Shown one piece after another: positions 24,193 through 33,231 of a stretch of 64,000 nt of DNA. Under the pieces are notes generated by a model. That model had not been told where the DNA came from. It did not search any database and saw only the letters and a list, made by a program, of their open reading frames with translations. This DNA is from Pseudomonas sp. BGr12 (GTDB lineage Bacteria; Pseudomonadota; Gammaproteobacteria; Pseudomonadales; Pseudomonadaceae), in contig NZ_JALRNF010000024.1 of the NCBI RefSeq assembly GCF_030272895.1, positions 1 to 64,000 on the forward strand, given 5' to 3'. The position numbers were made by a program, and so were the translations under genes. The first letter of the stretch is position 1; the number at the start of each line of letters is the position of its first letter.

Positions 24193-25890
24193 ATGATCGA
24201 AAATTTTTGGAAGGATAAGTACCCAGCCGGGATTGCGGCGCAAATCAATCCTGACGAGTACCCGAACATCCAGGCAGTGCTGAAACAGTCCTGCCAACGC
24301 TTTGCTGATAAACCAGCCTTTAGCAACCTGGGCAAAACCATTACCTACGGCGAGCTGTACGAGCTGTCGGGGGCGTTTGCCGCCTACCTGCAGCAGCACA
24401 CCGACCTGCAACCTGGCGATCGCATCGCCGTGCAACTGCCCAACGTCCTGCAGTACCCGGTCGCCGTGTTCGGCGCCTTGCGGGCCGGCCTGATCGTGGT
24501 CAACACCAACCCGTTGTATACCGCGCGGGAAATGGAGCACCAGTTCAACGATGCCGGCGCCAAGGCGCTGGTGTGCCTGGCCAACATGGCGCATCTGGCC
24601 GAGAAGGTGGTGCCCAAGACCCAGATCAAGCACGTTATTGTCACCGAAGTGGCCGATATGCTGCCACCGGTAAAACGCCTGTTGATCAACAGCGTGATCA
24701 AGTACGTGAAGAAAATGGTGCCGGCCTACCACCTGCCCAAGGCGATCAAGTTCAATGATGTGTTGAGCAAGGGCGCCGGCCGGCCGGTCAAGGAAGCCAG
24801 CCCGGACAGCAATGATGTGGCCGTGCTGCAGTACACCGGCGGCACCACCGGGGTGGCCAAGGGCGCGATGCTGACCCACCGCAACCTGGTGGCCAACATG
24901 CTGCAGTGCCGGGCGCTGATGGGCTCGAACCTCAATGAAGGTTGCGAGATCCTGATCACGCCGCTGCCGCTGTACCACATCTATGCCTTCACCTTCCATT
25001 GCATGGCGATGATGCTGATCGGCAACCACAACATCCTGATCAGCAACCCGCGCGACCTGCCGGCAATGGTCAAGGAACTGTCGAAGTGGAAGTTCAGCGG
25101 CTTTGTCGGCCTGAACACCTTGTTCGTTGCCCTGTGCAACAACGAGACCTTCCGCAAGCTGGATTTCTCCGGGCTGAAGATCACCCTGTCGGGCGGCATG
25201 GCCCTGCAGATGAGCGTGGCCGAGCGCTGGAAGGCGGTCACCGGTTGCGCCATCTGCGAAGGCTACGGCATGACCGAGACCAGCCCGGTGGCGGCGGTGA
25301 ACCCGGCCGAGCAGAACCAGATCGGCACTATCGGCATTCCGGTGCCGTCGACCCTGTGCAAGGTCATCGACGACGCCGGTGTCGAACTGCCGCTGGGTGA
25401 AGTCGGTGAGCTGTGCGTGAAGGGGCCGCAGGTGATGAAGGGCTACTGGCAGCGCCAGGATGCCACCAACGAGATCCTCGACAGCGAAGGCTGGTTGAAG
25501 ACCGGTGACATCGCCCTGATCCAGCCTGACGGCTACATGCGCATCGTCGACCGCAAGAAAGACATGATCCTGGTCTCCGGTTTCAACGTCTATCCGAACG
25601 AGCTCGAAGATGTGCTGGCAGCACTGCCGGGCGTGTTGCAGTGCGCGGCTATCGGTGTGCCTGACGAGAAGTCCGGCGAAGTGATCAAGATCTTCATCGT
25701 CGCCAAGCCAGGGGTGACCCTGACCAAGGAGCAGGTGATGGAGCACATGCGCGCCAATGTCACCGGCTACAAGGTGCCGCGTTACGTCGAGTTCCGCGAG
25801 GCGCTGCCGACCACCAACGTCGGCAAGATCCTGCGCCGTGAACTGCGTGATGAAGAACTGAAAAAGCTGGGCCTGAAGAAGATCGCCTGA
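24193..25890 (+). CDS. fadD1: Long-chain fatty-acid-CoA ligase (FadD1)
   Basis: 565 aa, strongly similar to the preceding FadD2. YTGGTTGVAKGAML, GYGMTETSP and GWLKTGDIALIQPDG with DRKKDM are all intact, so both copies look active. ATG 24193 is set by AAGGAG (24178-24183); the frame extends to 24157 without a site. In P. aeruginosa FadD1 prefers longer chains than FadD2; whether that holds here is inference. The long leader carries its own promoter-like palindromes. Confidence 0.94.
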   Translation: MIENFWKDKYPAGIAAQINPDEYPNIQAVLKQSCQRFADKPAFSNLGKTITYGELYELSGAFAAYLQQHTDLQPGDRIAVQLPNVLQYPVAVFGALRAGLIVVNTNPLYTAREMEHQFNDAGAKALVCLANMAHLAEKVVPKTQIKHVIVTEVADMLPPVKRLLINSVIKYVKKMVPAYHLPKAIKFNDVLSKGAGRPVKEASPDSNDVAVLQYTGGTTGVAKGAMLTHRNLVANMLQCRALMGSNLNEGCEILITPLPLYHIYAFTFHCMAMMLIGNHNILISNPRDLPAMVKELSKWKFSGFVGLNTLFVALCNNETFRKLDFSGLKITLSGGMALQMSVAERWKAVTGCAICEGYGMTETSPVAAVNPAEQNQIGTIGIPVPSTLCKVIDDAGVELPLGEVGELCVKGPQVMKGYWQRQDATNEILDSEGWLKTGDIALIQPDGYMRIVDRKKDMILVSGFNVYPNELEDVLAALPGVLQCAAIGVPDEKSGEVIKIFIVAKPGVTLTKEQVMEHMRANVTGYKVPRYVEFREALPTTNVGKILRRELRDEELKKLGLKKIA

Positions 25891-25902
25891 GGCCCGGGCT
25901 TC

Positions 25903-25972
25903 GTGGGAGCGGGCTTGCCCCGCGATCGCGGTGTGTCAGCCACATCGCTTCGCGGGGCAAGCCCGCTCCCAC
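25903..25972. repeat. REP element pair (inverted)
   Basis: Two inverted REP cores between the stop of fadD1 and the stop of the convergent oxidoreductase gene. Likely a shared transcript end. Confidence 0.92.
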
Positions 25973-25983
25973 CGCGATTGGCC

Positions 25984-27291
25984 TCAGCGCAATTTCTCCA
26001 GCATCTGGTAGTACCACATCCCCGCCGCCAGCAGCGGATTGCCCAGCACATCGCCCATGGGCACCTTGATGTGCTTGCAGCCGGCGAAGGTATCGAACTT
26101 CTCCAGCGTCCCGGTCAGCGCCTCGGCCATGATCTCGCCCATGATGTGGCTGGTGGCGATGCCATGCCCGGAATACCCCTGGCAGTACCAGACATTGTCC
26201 GACAGCTTGCCCAGCTGCGGAATGCGGTTGACCACGATGCCCATGGCGCAACTCCACTGGAACTCGATCGGAACGCCCTTGAGCGCCGGAAAGGTGCGCT
26301 CGATGCACGGCCGCAATTCACCAGCGATATCCCGCGAGTCACGCCCCGAGTAGTTGGCGCCACCGCCGAACAGCAGGCGACCATCGGCCGTCAGGCGATA
26401 GTAGTCGAGGACGAAACGGCAGTCGTATACCGCCAGGTCATGGGGGTTGATCTGCGCTGCCAGCTCGCCCAGCGGCGCGGTGGTGACGATGCCGCCCATG
26501 GCTGGGAAGATCTTGCCCTTGAGCTGGCGTTTTTCCAGTTTGTGGTAGACGTCGCCGGCCAGCATGATCTGCTTGGCCTCGACCCGCCCCTGGGCGGTGA
26601 CCACGGCAGGTTGCGGGCCATGGACGATGTCCAGCACTTCGGAGTTTTCGAAGATCAGCGCGCCCAGGCCATGGGCCGCACGGGCTTCGCCGAGGCACAG
26701 GTTGAGCGGGTGCAGGTGCAGGTTGCGCAGGTTTTTCAGCGCACCCAGGTACAGCGGGCTTTGCAGGTGCTGCGCCATGTCCTGGCGATCGAGCAACTGC
26801 ACCTGATCACCCATGCCGCGGCGCCGCGCCTCGGCTTCGAATGAACGCAGTTCGTCCATGTGCGAGGCTTTCATCGCCGCATGCAAGTGACCGCGCTTGA
26901 GGTCGCAGGCGATGCCGTAGCGTTCCACCCGCTGCTCGATGATCTGGTGCCCGCGCCAGCGCAGGTGCCAGATGAAGTCATCGACGTCATCGCCGAGCTT
27001 GTCGCGCATCTGCTTGCGCATGGCTTCATCGCCGGACAGGCTGCCGGTGACCTGGCCGCCGTTGCGCCCGCTGGCGCCCCAGCCGATGCGATTGGTTTCG
27101 ACGATGGCGACCTTCAGGCCACGTTCGGCCAGCTCGACGGCACTGGCCACACCGGTAAATCCGCCGCCGATGATGGCCACGTCGACCTTCACGGTGCCCT
27201 TGAGGGTGGGGTACTGGGTGCTGTCATTGAGGCTGGCGGTGTAGTAGGAGGCGCTGCGCTGGGCAGTGCCGGCATTCACGGCTGCGTTCAT
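25984..27291 (-). CDS. FAD-dependent oxidoreductase, gamma-glutamylputrescine oxidase-like
   Basis: 435 aa. N-terminal FAD-binding motif VAIIGGGFTGVASAVELA (residues ~38-55), then GWGASGRNGGQVTG, typical of the DAO/PuuB family. In that pathway the enzyme oxidises gamma-glutamyl-putrescine to the aldehyde. The upstream gene on the same strand, 29 bases away, is a glutamine synthetase-like ligase that would make the substrate. The ATG at 27291 follows AGGA. The same frame is open far upstream, but there it only crosses the ligase gene out of phase. Confidence 0.88.
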   Translation of the reverse strand: MNAAVNAGTAQRSASYYTASLNDSTQYPTLKGTVKVDVAIIGGGFTGVASAVELAERGLKVAIVETNRIGWGASGRNGGQVTGSLSGDEAMRKQMRDKLGDDVDDFIWHLRWRGHQIIEQRVERYGIACDLKRGHLHAAMKASHMDELRSFEAEARRRGMGDQVQLLDRQDMAQHLQSPLYLGALKNLRNLHLHPLNLCLGEARAAHGLGALIFENSEVLDIVHGPQPAVVTAQGRVEAKQIMLAGDVYHKLEKRQLKGKIFPAMGGIVTTAPLGELAAQINPHDLAVYDCRFVLDYYRLTADGRLLFGGGANYSGRDSRDIAGELRPCIERTFPALKGVPIEFQWSCAMGIVVNRIPQLGKLSDNVWYCQGYSGHGIATSHIMGEIMAEALTGTLEKFDTFAGCKHIKVPMGDVLGNPLLAAGMWYYQMLEKLR

Positions 27292-27320
27292 AAAAAATCC
27301 TGGGTGCAAAAATAAAGGGA

Positions 27321-28685
27321 TCAGGCCTGGGTCAGGTACCAGCGCCAGTCCTGTTCGCCGACTTCGGCCATGAACTGACGGTATTCGGCACGCTTGACCG
27401 CCAGGTAGACGCCGAGAAAGGCCTCGCCAAAGGCTTCCCTTGCCCAGTCCGAAGCCTCCAGGGCCTTGAGCGAGGTCAGCCAGTCGGTGGGCAGCAATTG
27501 CTTGGCCTGGGCGTAGCCGTTGCCTTCGACCGGTGCACCCGGGTCGAGCTGCTGGCGGATGCCCTGGTGCAGGCTGGCGAGGATCGCGGCAGCGGCCAGG
27601 TACGGGTTGGCGTCGGCGCCGCAGATGCGGTGTTCGATGTGCCGGCTGTTGGCCGGGCCACCCGGCACCCGCAGGCTCACGGTGCGGTTGTCGACGCCCC
27701 AGGTCGGCGCCAGCGGCGCATAGCTGTTGGCCTGGAAGCGGCGGTAGGAGTTGGCGTTGGGGCAGAACAGCAGCAACGAGTCGAGCAGGTGCTTGAGCAT
27801 ACCCGCCACCGACTGGCGCAGCAGCGGTGTGCCAGCCTTGTCTTCGCTGGCATAGAGGTTGTTGCCCTGGGCATCGGCCAGGCTCACATGCATGTGCATG
27901 CCGGTGCCGGCCAGGTGATCGAACGGCTTGGCCATGAAACAGGCCTGCATACCGTGCTTGTTGGCCACCCCCTTGACCAGGCGCTTGTAGCGCACCGCCT
28001 GGTCCATGGCCAGCAGGGCATCGCCATGCTCTAGGGTGATTTCCACCTGGCCCGGGGCATACTCGGAAATCGCTGTGCGTGCCGGAATACCCTGCGCCTT
28101 GCAGGCGGCATAGAGGTCGGCGAGGAACGGCTCGATCTGTTCCAGTTCCCGCAGGCCATACACCTGGGTGCCGCGAGGGCGGCCGCCGTCGCTGTCCAGC
28201 GCCGGTTGTGGCCGGCCCTGCGCATCGCGTTTCTGATCGAGCAGGTAGAACTCCAGCTCGCAGGCCATCACCGGGTGGTAACCATCGGCCTTGAGCGCAT
28301 CGATGACCTTGACCAGCAGGTGGCGTGGGTCGGCGATGCTCGCCGGCATGCCCTCGGTCGGGTGCATGCTGACCTGCACCGCAGCGGTGGGAATCTGCCG
28401 CCAGGGCAGGCGCACCAGGCTGTTCTCCAGGGGGTAGGCGCGGCAGTCGATATCGCCGACGTCCCACACCAGTCCGGAGTTCTCCACATCGTCGCCATTG
28501 AGGGTCAGGCCCAGGATGGTGCTGGGCAGCGGCCGTCCGCTTTCATACACCGCCAGCAGCTCTTCGCGGTGCAGCAGCTTGCCGCGTGGCACGCCGTTGG
28601 CGTCGAGGATGAACAGTTCGATCATCTCGATATCGGGGTTGGCGGCCAGGAAGGTTCGGGCCTGCTCGATGGGGGCAAATTGCAT
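27321..28685 (-). CDS. Glutamine synthetase-like gamma-glutamylpolyamine synthetase
   Basis: 454 aa with glutamine synthetase N- and C-domains. Metal and glutamate-binding stretches include ACELEFYLLD (~140-149) and GTGMHMHVSLAD (~262-273), followed by NSYRRF. Lack of the classical adenylylation tyrosine region and pairing with a PuuB-like oxidase point to gamma-glutamylation of putrescine or another amine (PuuA/SpuI type), not to ammonia assimilation. First gene of a two-gene operon. Confidence 0.88.
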   Translation of the reverse strand: MQFAPIEQARTFLAANPDIEMIELFILDANGVPRGKLLHREELLAVYESGRPLPSTILGLTLNGDDVENSGLVWDVGDIDCRAYPLENSLVRLPWRQIPTAAVQVSMHPTEGMPASIADPRHLLVKVIDALKADGYHPVMACELEFYLLDQKRDAQGRPQPALDSDGGRPRGTQVYGLRELEQIEPFLADLYAACKAQGIPARTAISEYAPGQVEITLEHGDALLAMDQAVRYKRLVKGVANKHGMQACFMAKPFDHLAGTGMHMHVSLADAQGNNLYASEDKAGTPLLRQSVAGMLKHLLDSLLLFCPNANSYRRFQANSYAPLAPTWGVDNRTVSLRVPGGPANSRHIEHRICGADANPYLAAAAILASLHQGIRQQLDPGAPVEGNGYAQAKQLLPTDWLTSLKALEASDWAREAFGEAFLGVYLAVKRAEYRQFMAEVGEQDWRWYLTQA

Positions 28686-28782
28686 GGGGCTCTCGCTCGC
28701 GCCGTCAGGCGCACAGGACTGTCTTCACCAGTATGGCGGCAGTCATCGACAAGGAAAGTCGGCCAGACGCTGGCCGCACGGT

Positions 28783-28947
28783 TCAGTGCGAAGCGAGGAG
28801 GGCGTCCGGTGGGCGGGCATGGCGGCAGTGCCACAAGGCCCAGAAGGCGAGAATGATGTGCACCAGCGGGTTTTCGCCAGAGCGCGCCCGCACCTTCGGG
28901 AACGAAGGGCGCAACAACGGGCGGGGCAAACGCAGGGGCGAAGTCAT
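28783..28947 (-). CDS. Possible 54-aa basic protein upstream of the ligase operon
   Basis: ATG 28947 to TGA 28783, preceded by GGGAG nine bases upstream. The N-terminus is Pro/Arg-rich (MTSPLRLPRPLLRPSFPKVR), the centre short and hydrophobic (LVHIILAFWALWHC), and the end His/Arg-rich. It lies in the 449-base gap between the ligase gene and hrpA, on the ligase strand. No recognised family; otherwise this gap shows only GC-rich sequence on the ligase side and AT-richer sequence near hrpA. Confidence 0.35.
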   Translation of the reverse strand: MTSPLRLPRPLLRPSFPKVRARSGENPLVHIILAFWALWHCRHARPPDALLASH

Positions 28948-29134
28948 GCCTCGATACTCCCATGCCGGTGAAGGTTCATTAAATCAGCCTTTGTATACCT
29001 TCAGATCAATCCTGGCTAAACAAAGAACGCCTTTGCCACGACCGTGCCGAGGCCGGGCAAATCTGCGACAATCCCAGCCCTTCCTATGCCGATCATGTAA
29101 AAGCAGGCTCACCTGCACGACTAAAAAGCGCCCC

Positions 29135-32100
29135 ATGACTGACCACGCCATCGATCAACTGCTGAAAAACCTCGACCACGCCATGATTGCCGAGCGCCAT
29201 CGCCTGCGCCGGCAACTGCACGAACTGCGCAAGCGCCCGGACGAGGCCAAGCTTGCGCAGTGGGTCGACAAGGTCCAGGCATCCTGCGCCCAGGTCACTG
29301 CGCGCAAGGCCAGCGTGCCGAGCATCCGTTACGACGACAGCCTGCCGATTGCGGCCAAGCGTGACGAGATCAAGAAGGTGCTGGCCGAGCATCAGGTGCT
29401 GATCATCGCCGGTGAAACCGGCTCGGGCAAAACCACCCAGTTGCCGAAGATCTGCCTGGAGCTGGGGCGTGGCCAGCACGGCCTGATCGCCCATACCCAG
29501 CCCCGGCGGATCGCGGCGCGTAGCGTCGCCACCCGGGTCGCCGAAGAGCTGGGTACACCATTGGGCGCGCTGGTCGGCTACCAGGTGCGCTTCGAAGACC
29601 AGAGCGACGCCAACACCCTGGTCAAGCTGATGACCGACGGCATCCTGCTGGCCGAAACCCAGCACGACCGCTTTCTCGAACGCTACGACACCATCATCGT
29701 CGACGAAGCCCACGAACGCAGCCTGAACATCGACTTCCTGCTCGGCTACCTCAAGACCCTGCTGCCTCGTCGCCCGGACCTGAAGGTGATCATCACCTCG
29801 GCGACCATCGACCTTGAGCGCTTCTCCAAGCACTTCGACGATGCGCCGATCATCGAAGTGTCCGGCCGCACCTACCCGGTGGAAACCTGGTACCGGCCGT
29901 TGACCAGCGAGCAGGACGAGGAGGGCAACCGGGTCGAAGACGACCTGACCGTGGACCAGGCGATTCTCGCCACCCTCGACGAAATCGCCGCCCATGAGCG
30001 CGGCCAGGGCAAGGGCCCGGGTGATGTGCTGGTGTTCCTGCCCGGCGAGCGCGAGATTCGCGACGCCGCCGAGATGCTGCGCAAGGCCCAGTTGCGCCAC
30101 ACCGAGATCCTGCCGCTGTACGCGCGCCTGTCGCCGGCCGAGCAGCAGAAGATTTTCCAGTCCCATCCGGGGCGGCGCGTGGTGCTGGCGACCAACGTCG
30201 CCGAAACCTCGCTGACGGTGCCGGGCATTCGTTATGTGATCGACAGCGGCACCGCGCGGATCAGCCGCTACAGCTACCGCGCCAAGGTCCAGCGCCTGCC
30301 CATCGAGGCGGTGTCCCAGGCCAGTGCCAACCAGCGTAAAGGCCGTTGCGGGCGGGTCGAACCGGGCATCTGCGTGCGCCTGTACAGCGAAGAGGATTTC
30401 AACGCACGGCCGGCGTTCACCGATCCGGAGATCCTGCGTACCAACCTCGCGGCGGTGATCCTGCAGATGCTCCATCTGCGCCTGGGTGAAATCGACGCCT
30501 TTCCCTTTATCGAGCCGCCGGATGGCAAAGCCATCAGCGACGGCTTCAACCTGTTGCAGGAGCTCTCGGCGGTCAACCGCGAGAACCAGCTGACACCACT
30601 GGGCCGGCAACTGGCGCGCCTGCCGGTCGACCCACGCCTGGGGCGCATGCTGCTCGAAGGTGCCAAGCAGGGCAGCCTCAATGAAGTGTTGATCGTCGCC
30701 AGCGCCCTGTCGGTGCAGGACCCGCGCGAGCGTCCGCCGGAGCGCCAGCAGGCCGCCGACCAGGCGCATGCGCAGTGGAAGGATGCCGATTCCGACTTCG
30801 CCGCCCTGGTCAACCTGTGGCGCGGCTTCGAAGAACAACGCCTGGCCCTGACCGCCAGCCCGCTGCGCAACTGGTGCCGGAAGAATTTCCTCAACTACCT
30901 GCGCCTGCGCGAATGGCGCGATGCGCACCGCCAGTTGAGCCTGATCTGTCGCGATCTGCAGTTGAGCATCAACAAGGACCCGGCCGATTTCCCGAAACTG
31001 CACAAGGCGATCCTCTCCGGCCTGCTCAGCCAGATCGGCCAGAAGACCGAAGACGGCGACTACCTCGGTGCCCGTCAGCGACGCTTCTGGGTGCATCCGT
31101 CCTCGGGCCTGGGCAAGAAGCGGCCACAGTGGATCATGACCGCCGAACTGGTCGAAACCACCAAGCTCTACGCGCGCATGGTGGCCAAGATCGAGCCGGA
31201 CTGGATCGAGCCGTTGGCCACCCACCTGGTCAAGAAGAACCACTTCGAGCCGCACTGGGAGAAGAAGCGCGGCCAGGTGGTGGCCTATGAACAGGTCACC
31301 CTTTATGGCCTGATCGTGGTCGGCCGTCGCCCGGTGCATTTCGGGCCGATCGACCCGGTGATGTCCCGCGAGCTGTTTATCCGCGAGGCGCTGGTGGGCG
31401 GTGAAATCCAGTCCCGGGCCAAGTGCCTGAGCGCCAATCGCAACCTGCTCGAACAACTCGACGAACTGGAAGCCAAGGCCCGGCGTCGCGACATCCTCGC
31501 CGACGACGAAACCCTTTACGGCTTCTACGAGGCGCGCTTGCCGGCCGAGATCCACCAGACCGCGACCTTCGACAGTTGGTACCGGGTCAACAGCCAGAAA
31601 GATCCGCAGCTGCTGATCATGCGCGAGGAAGACGTGCTGGCCCGCGAGGCCAGCGAGGTCACGGCGGCGCAGTACCCCGACACCTTGCGCCTGGGCGACT
31701 TGAGCCTGGCCCTGAGTTATCACTTCGAACCCAATCATCCGCGCGACGGTGTCACGGTGCGGGTACCGGCGCCATTGTTGCCGAGCCTGCCGGGCGAACG
31801 CCTGGAGTGGCTGGTGCCGGGCCTGCTCGAAGCCAAGTGCATCGCCCTGGTGCGCAACCTGCCCAAGGCCCTGCGCAAGAACTTCGTGCCGGTACCGGAC
31901 TTCGTCAAGGCCGCCCTGCAACGCATGACCTTTGCCGAAGGCTCCTTGCCCCAGGCCCTGGGCCGCGAACTGCTGCGCATGACCGGGGCACGAGTCAGCG
32001 ATGAGGCCTGGGCCGAAGCCGCAGGACAAGTCGATAACCACCTGAAGATGAACCTGGAAGTGGTCGACGGGCGCGGCAAGTTCCTTGGCGAAGGCCGCGA

Positions 32101-33040
32101 CCTGGCGGAACTGACCGCGCGCTTTGCCGCCGCCAGCCAGGCCGCACTGGCCGTGCCGCAGACCGAAAAGAGCCAGCAGCCGGTGCAGGCCAAGGCCTTC
32201 GCCCAGGTGGCCGAGACCGCCCAGCAGAAGATCGCCGGGCTGTCGATGACGGTCTATCCGGCCTTGGTGGAGGAAAATGGCACGGTCAAGGAAGGGCGTT
32301 TCTCGACCCAGGCCGAAGCCGAGTTCCAGCACCGGCGCGCCTTGCAGCGCCTGCTGCTGCAGCAACTGGCCGAGCCGGCCAAGTTCCTGCGCGGCAAGTT
32401 GCCCGGCCTTACCGAGCTTGGCCTGCTGTACCGCGAACTGGGGCGTATCGAGGCGTTGGTCGAGGATATCCTTTTGGCCAGCCTCGACAGCTGCATCCTC
32501 GACGGTGAAAGCAACCTGCCACGCGATGGTGCCGGCCTGGCCTCGCTGGCCGAGCGCAAGCGCGGCAGCTGGACCGAGCACGCCGAACGCCTGGCGCGCC
32601 TGACCCTGGAGATCCTCAAGCTCTGGCATGGGTTGCAGAAGCGCTTCAAGGGCAAGATCGACCTGGCCCAGGCCGTGGCGCTCAACGACATCAAGCAGCA
32701 ACTGGGCAACCTGGTGTACCCGGGCTTTGTCCGTGAAACTCCGATGCTGTGGCTCAAGGAGATGCCGCGCTACCTCAAGGCCGTCGAACTGCGCCTGGAG
32801 AAACTGGGCAGCCAGGTCCAGAAGGACCGGGTCTGGAGCGGCGAGCTGGGTAATCTCTGGACGCAGTACAAGACCCGCGCCGACAAGCACGCCCAGGAAG
32901 GCAAGCGCGATGCACATCTGACGCTGTACCGCTGGTGGCTGGAGGAGTATCGGGTGTCCTTGTTCGCCCAGCAGCTGGGCACCAAGGTGCCGGTTTCCGA
33001 CAAGCGACTGAACAAGCAGTGGAGTCAGGTAGAAGCCTAG
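29135..33040 (+). CDS. hrpA: ATP-dependent RNA helicase HrpA
   Basis: 1301 aa, the E. coli HrpA length. DEAH helicase core: Walker A GETGSGKTTQLP (~89-100), DEAH (~189-192), SAT (~220), then helicase C, HA2, OB-fold and the long C-terminal HrpA domain (DUF3418) to the end. It acts on RNA in the cytoplasm; in E. coli it resolves stalled ribosomes. ATG 29135 is chosen because family length and the conserved N-terminus start there; the frame is open upstream to 28733. Followed by a strong terminator. Confidence 0.96.
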   Translation: MTDHAIDQLLKNLDHAMIAERHRLRRQLHELRKRPDEAKLAQWVDKVQASCAQVTARKASVPSIRYDDSLPIAAKRDEIKKVLAEHQVLIIAGETGSGKTTQLPKICLELGRGQHGLIAHTQPRRIAARSVATRVAEELGTPLGALVGYQVRFEDQSDANTLVKLMTDGILLAETQHDRFLERYDTIIVDEAHERSLNIDFLLGYLKTLLPRRPDLKVIITSATIDLERFSKHFDDAPIIEVSGRTYPVETWYRPLTSEQDEEGNRVEDDLTVDQAILATLDEIAAHERGQGKGPGDVLVFLPGEREIRDAAEMLRKAQLRHTEILPLYARLSPAEQQKIFQSHPGRRVVLATNVAETSLTVPGIRYVIDSGTARISRYSYRAKVQRLPIEAVSQASANQRKGRCGRVEPGICVRLYSEEDFNARPAFTDPEILRTNLAAVILQMLHLRLGEIDAFPFIEPPDGKAISDGFNLLQELSAVNRENQLTPLGRQLARLPVDPRLGRMLLEGAKQGSLNEVLIVASALSVQDPRERPPERQQAADQAHAQWKDADSDFAALVNLWRGFEEQRLALTASPLRNWCRKNFLNYLRLREWRDAHRQLSLICRDLQLSINKDPADFPKLHKAILSGLLSQIGQKTEDGDYLGARQRRFWVHPSSGLGKKRPQWIMTAELVETTKLYARMVAKIEPDWIEPLATHLVKKNHFEPHWEKKRGQVVAYEQVTLYGLIVVGRRPVHFGPIDPVMSRELFIREALVGGEIQSRAKCLSANRNLLEQLDELEAKARRRDILADDETLYGFYEARLPAEIHQTATFDSWYRVNSQKDPQLLIMREEDVLAREASEVTAAQYPDTLRLGDLSLALSYHFEPNHPRDGVTVRVPAPLLPSLPGERLEWLVPGLLEAKCIALVRNLPKALRKNFVPVPDFVKAALQRMTFAEGSLPQALGRELLRMTGARVSDEAWAEAAGQVDNHLKMNLEVVDGRGKFLGEGRDLAELTARFAAASQAALAVPQTEKSQQPVQAKAFAQVAETAQQKIAGLSMTVYPALVEENGTVKEGRFSTQAEAEFQHRRALQRLLLQQLAEPAKFLRGKLPGLTELGLLYRELGRIEALVEDILLASLDSCILDGESNLPRDGAGLASLAERKRGSWTEHAERLARLTLEILKLWHGLQKRFKGKIDLAQAVALNDIKQQLGNLVYPGFVRETPMLWLKEMPRYLKAVELRLEKLGSQVQKDRVWSGELGNLWTQYKTRADKHAQEGKRDAHLTLYRWWLEEYRVSLFAQQLGTKVPVSDKRLNKQWSQVEA

Positions 33041-33075
33041 AGACCTTTATTTGTGGCACACTTGGCCGATATATG

Positions 33076-33102
33076 ACCGCTGCCTGCCCGGCAGCGGTGT
33101 TT
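33076..33102 (+). terminator. Intrinsic terminator after hrpA
   Basis: ACCGCTGCC (33076-33084), loop TGCCC, GGCAGCGGT (33090-33098), then GTTT. Perfect 9-bp stem 35 bases after the hrpA stop. Confidence 0.8.
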
Positions 33103-33156
33103 AACCAATGAGAGGCCCCGCGGCGATCCCGCACGGGGGTTATTGCCTGCACAAAT

Positions 33157-33172
33157 TGGTACGTTCGTACCA
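33157..33172. promoter_or_regulatory. Perfect 16-bp palindrome, TetR-type operator candidate
   Basis: TGGTACG-TT-CGTACCA, located 60 bases upstream of the FabH-like gene. The symmetrical GGTACG/CGTACC halves with a 2-base centre are typical of TetR-family operators. No tetR gene lies nearby, so the regulator would be encoded elsewhere. Control by a fatty-acid-sensing repressor is a reasonable guess. Confidence 0.55.
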
Positions 33173-33231
33173 TTTTCGAATCGAACAGGCCGCTGCCCGA
33201 CCGGCATCGGCCCCTGAACAGAGGAACGACC

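Noticed and set aside
22027..25746. Long antisense frames opposite fadD2 and fadD1
   Set aside because: Shadows of the two genes; the translations resemble each other only because the sense genes are paralogues.
27292..28467. N-terminal extension of the FAD oxidoreductase frame
   Set aside because: It crosses the ligase gene in another frame; a proper signal and the GGGFTG domain begin at 27291.
29093..32917. 1274-aa open frame antisense to hrpA
   Set aside because: It mirrors the hrpA codons, has low-complexity Gln/Gly/Leu-rich translation and no ribosome-binding site. High-GC third positions commonly keep antisense frames open.
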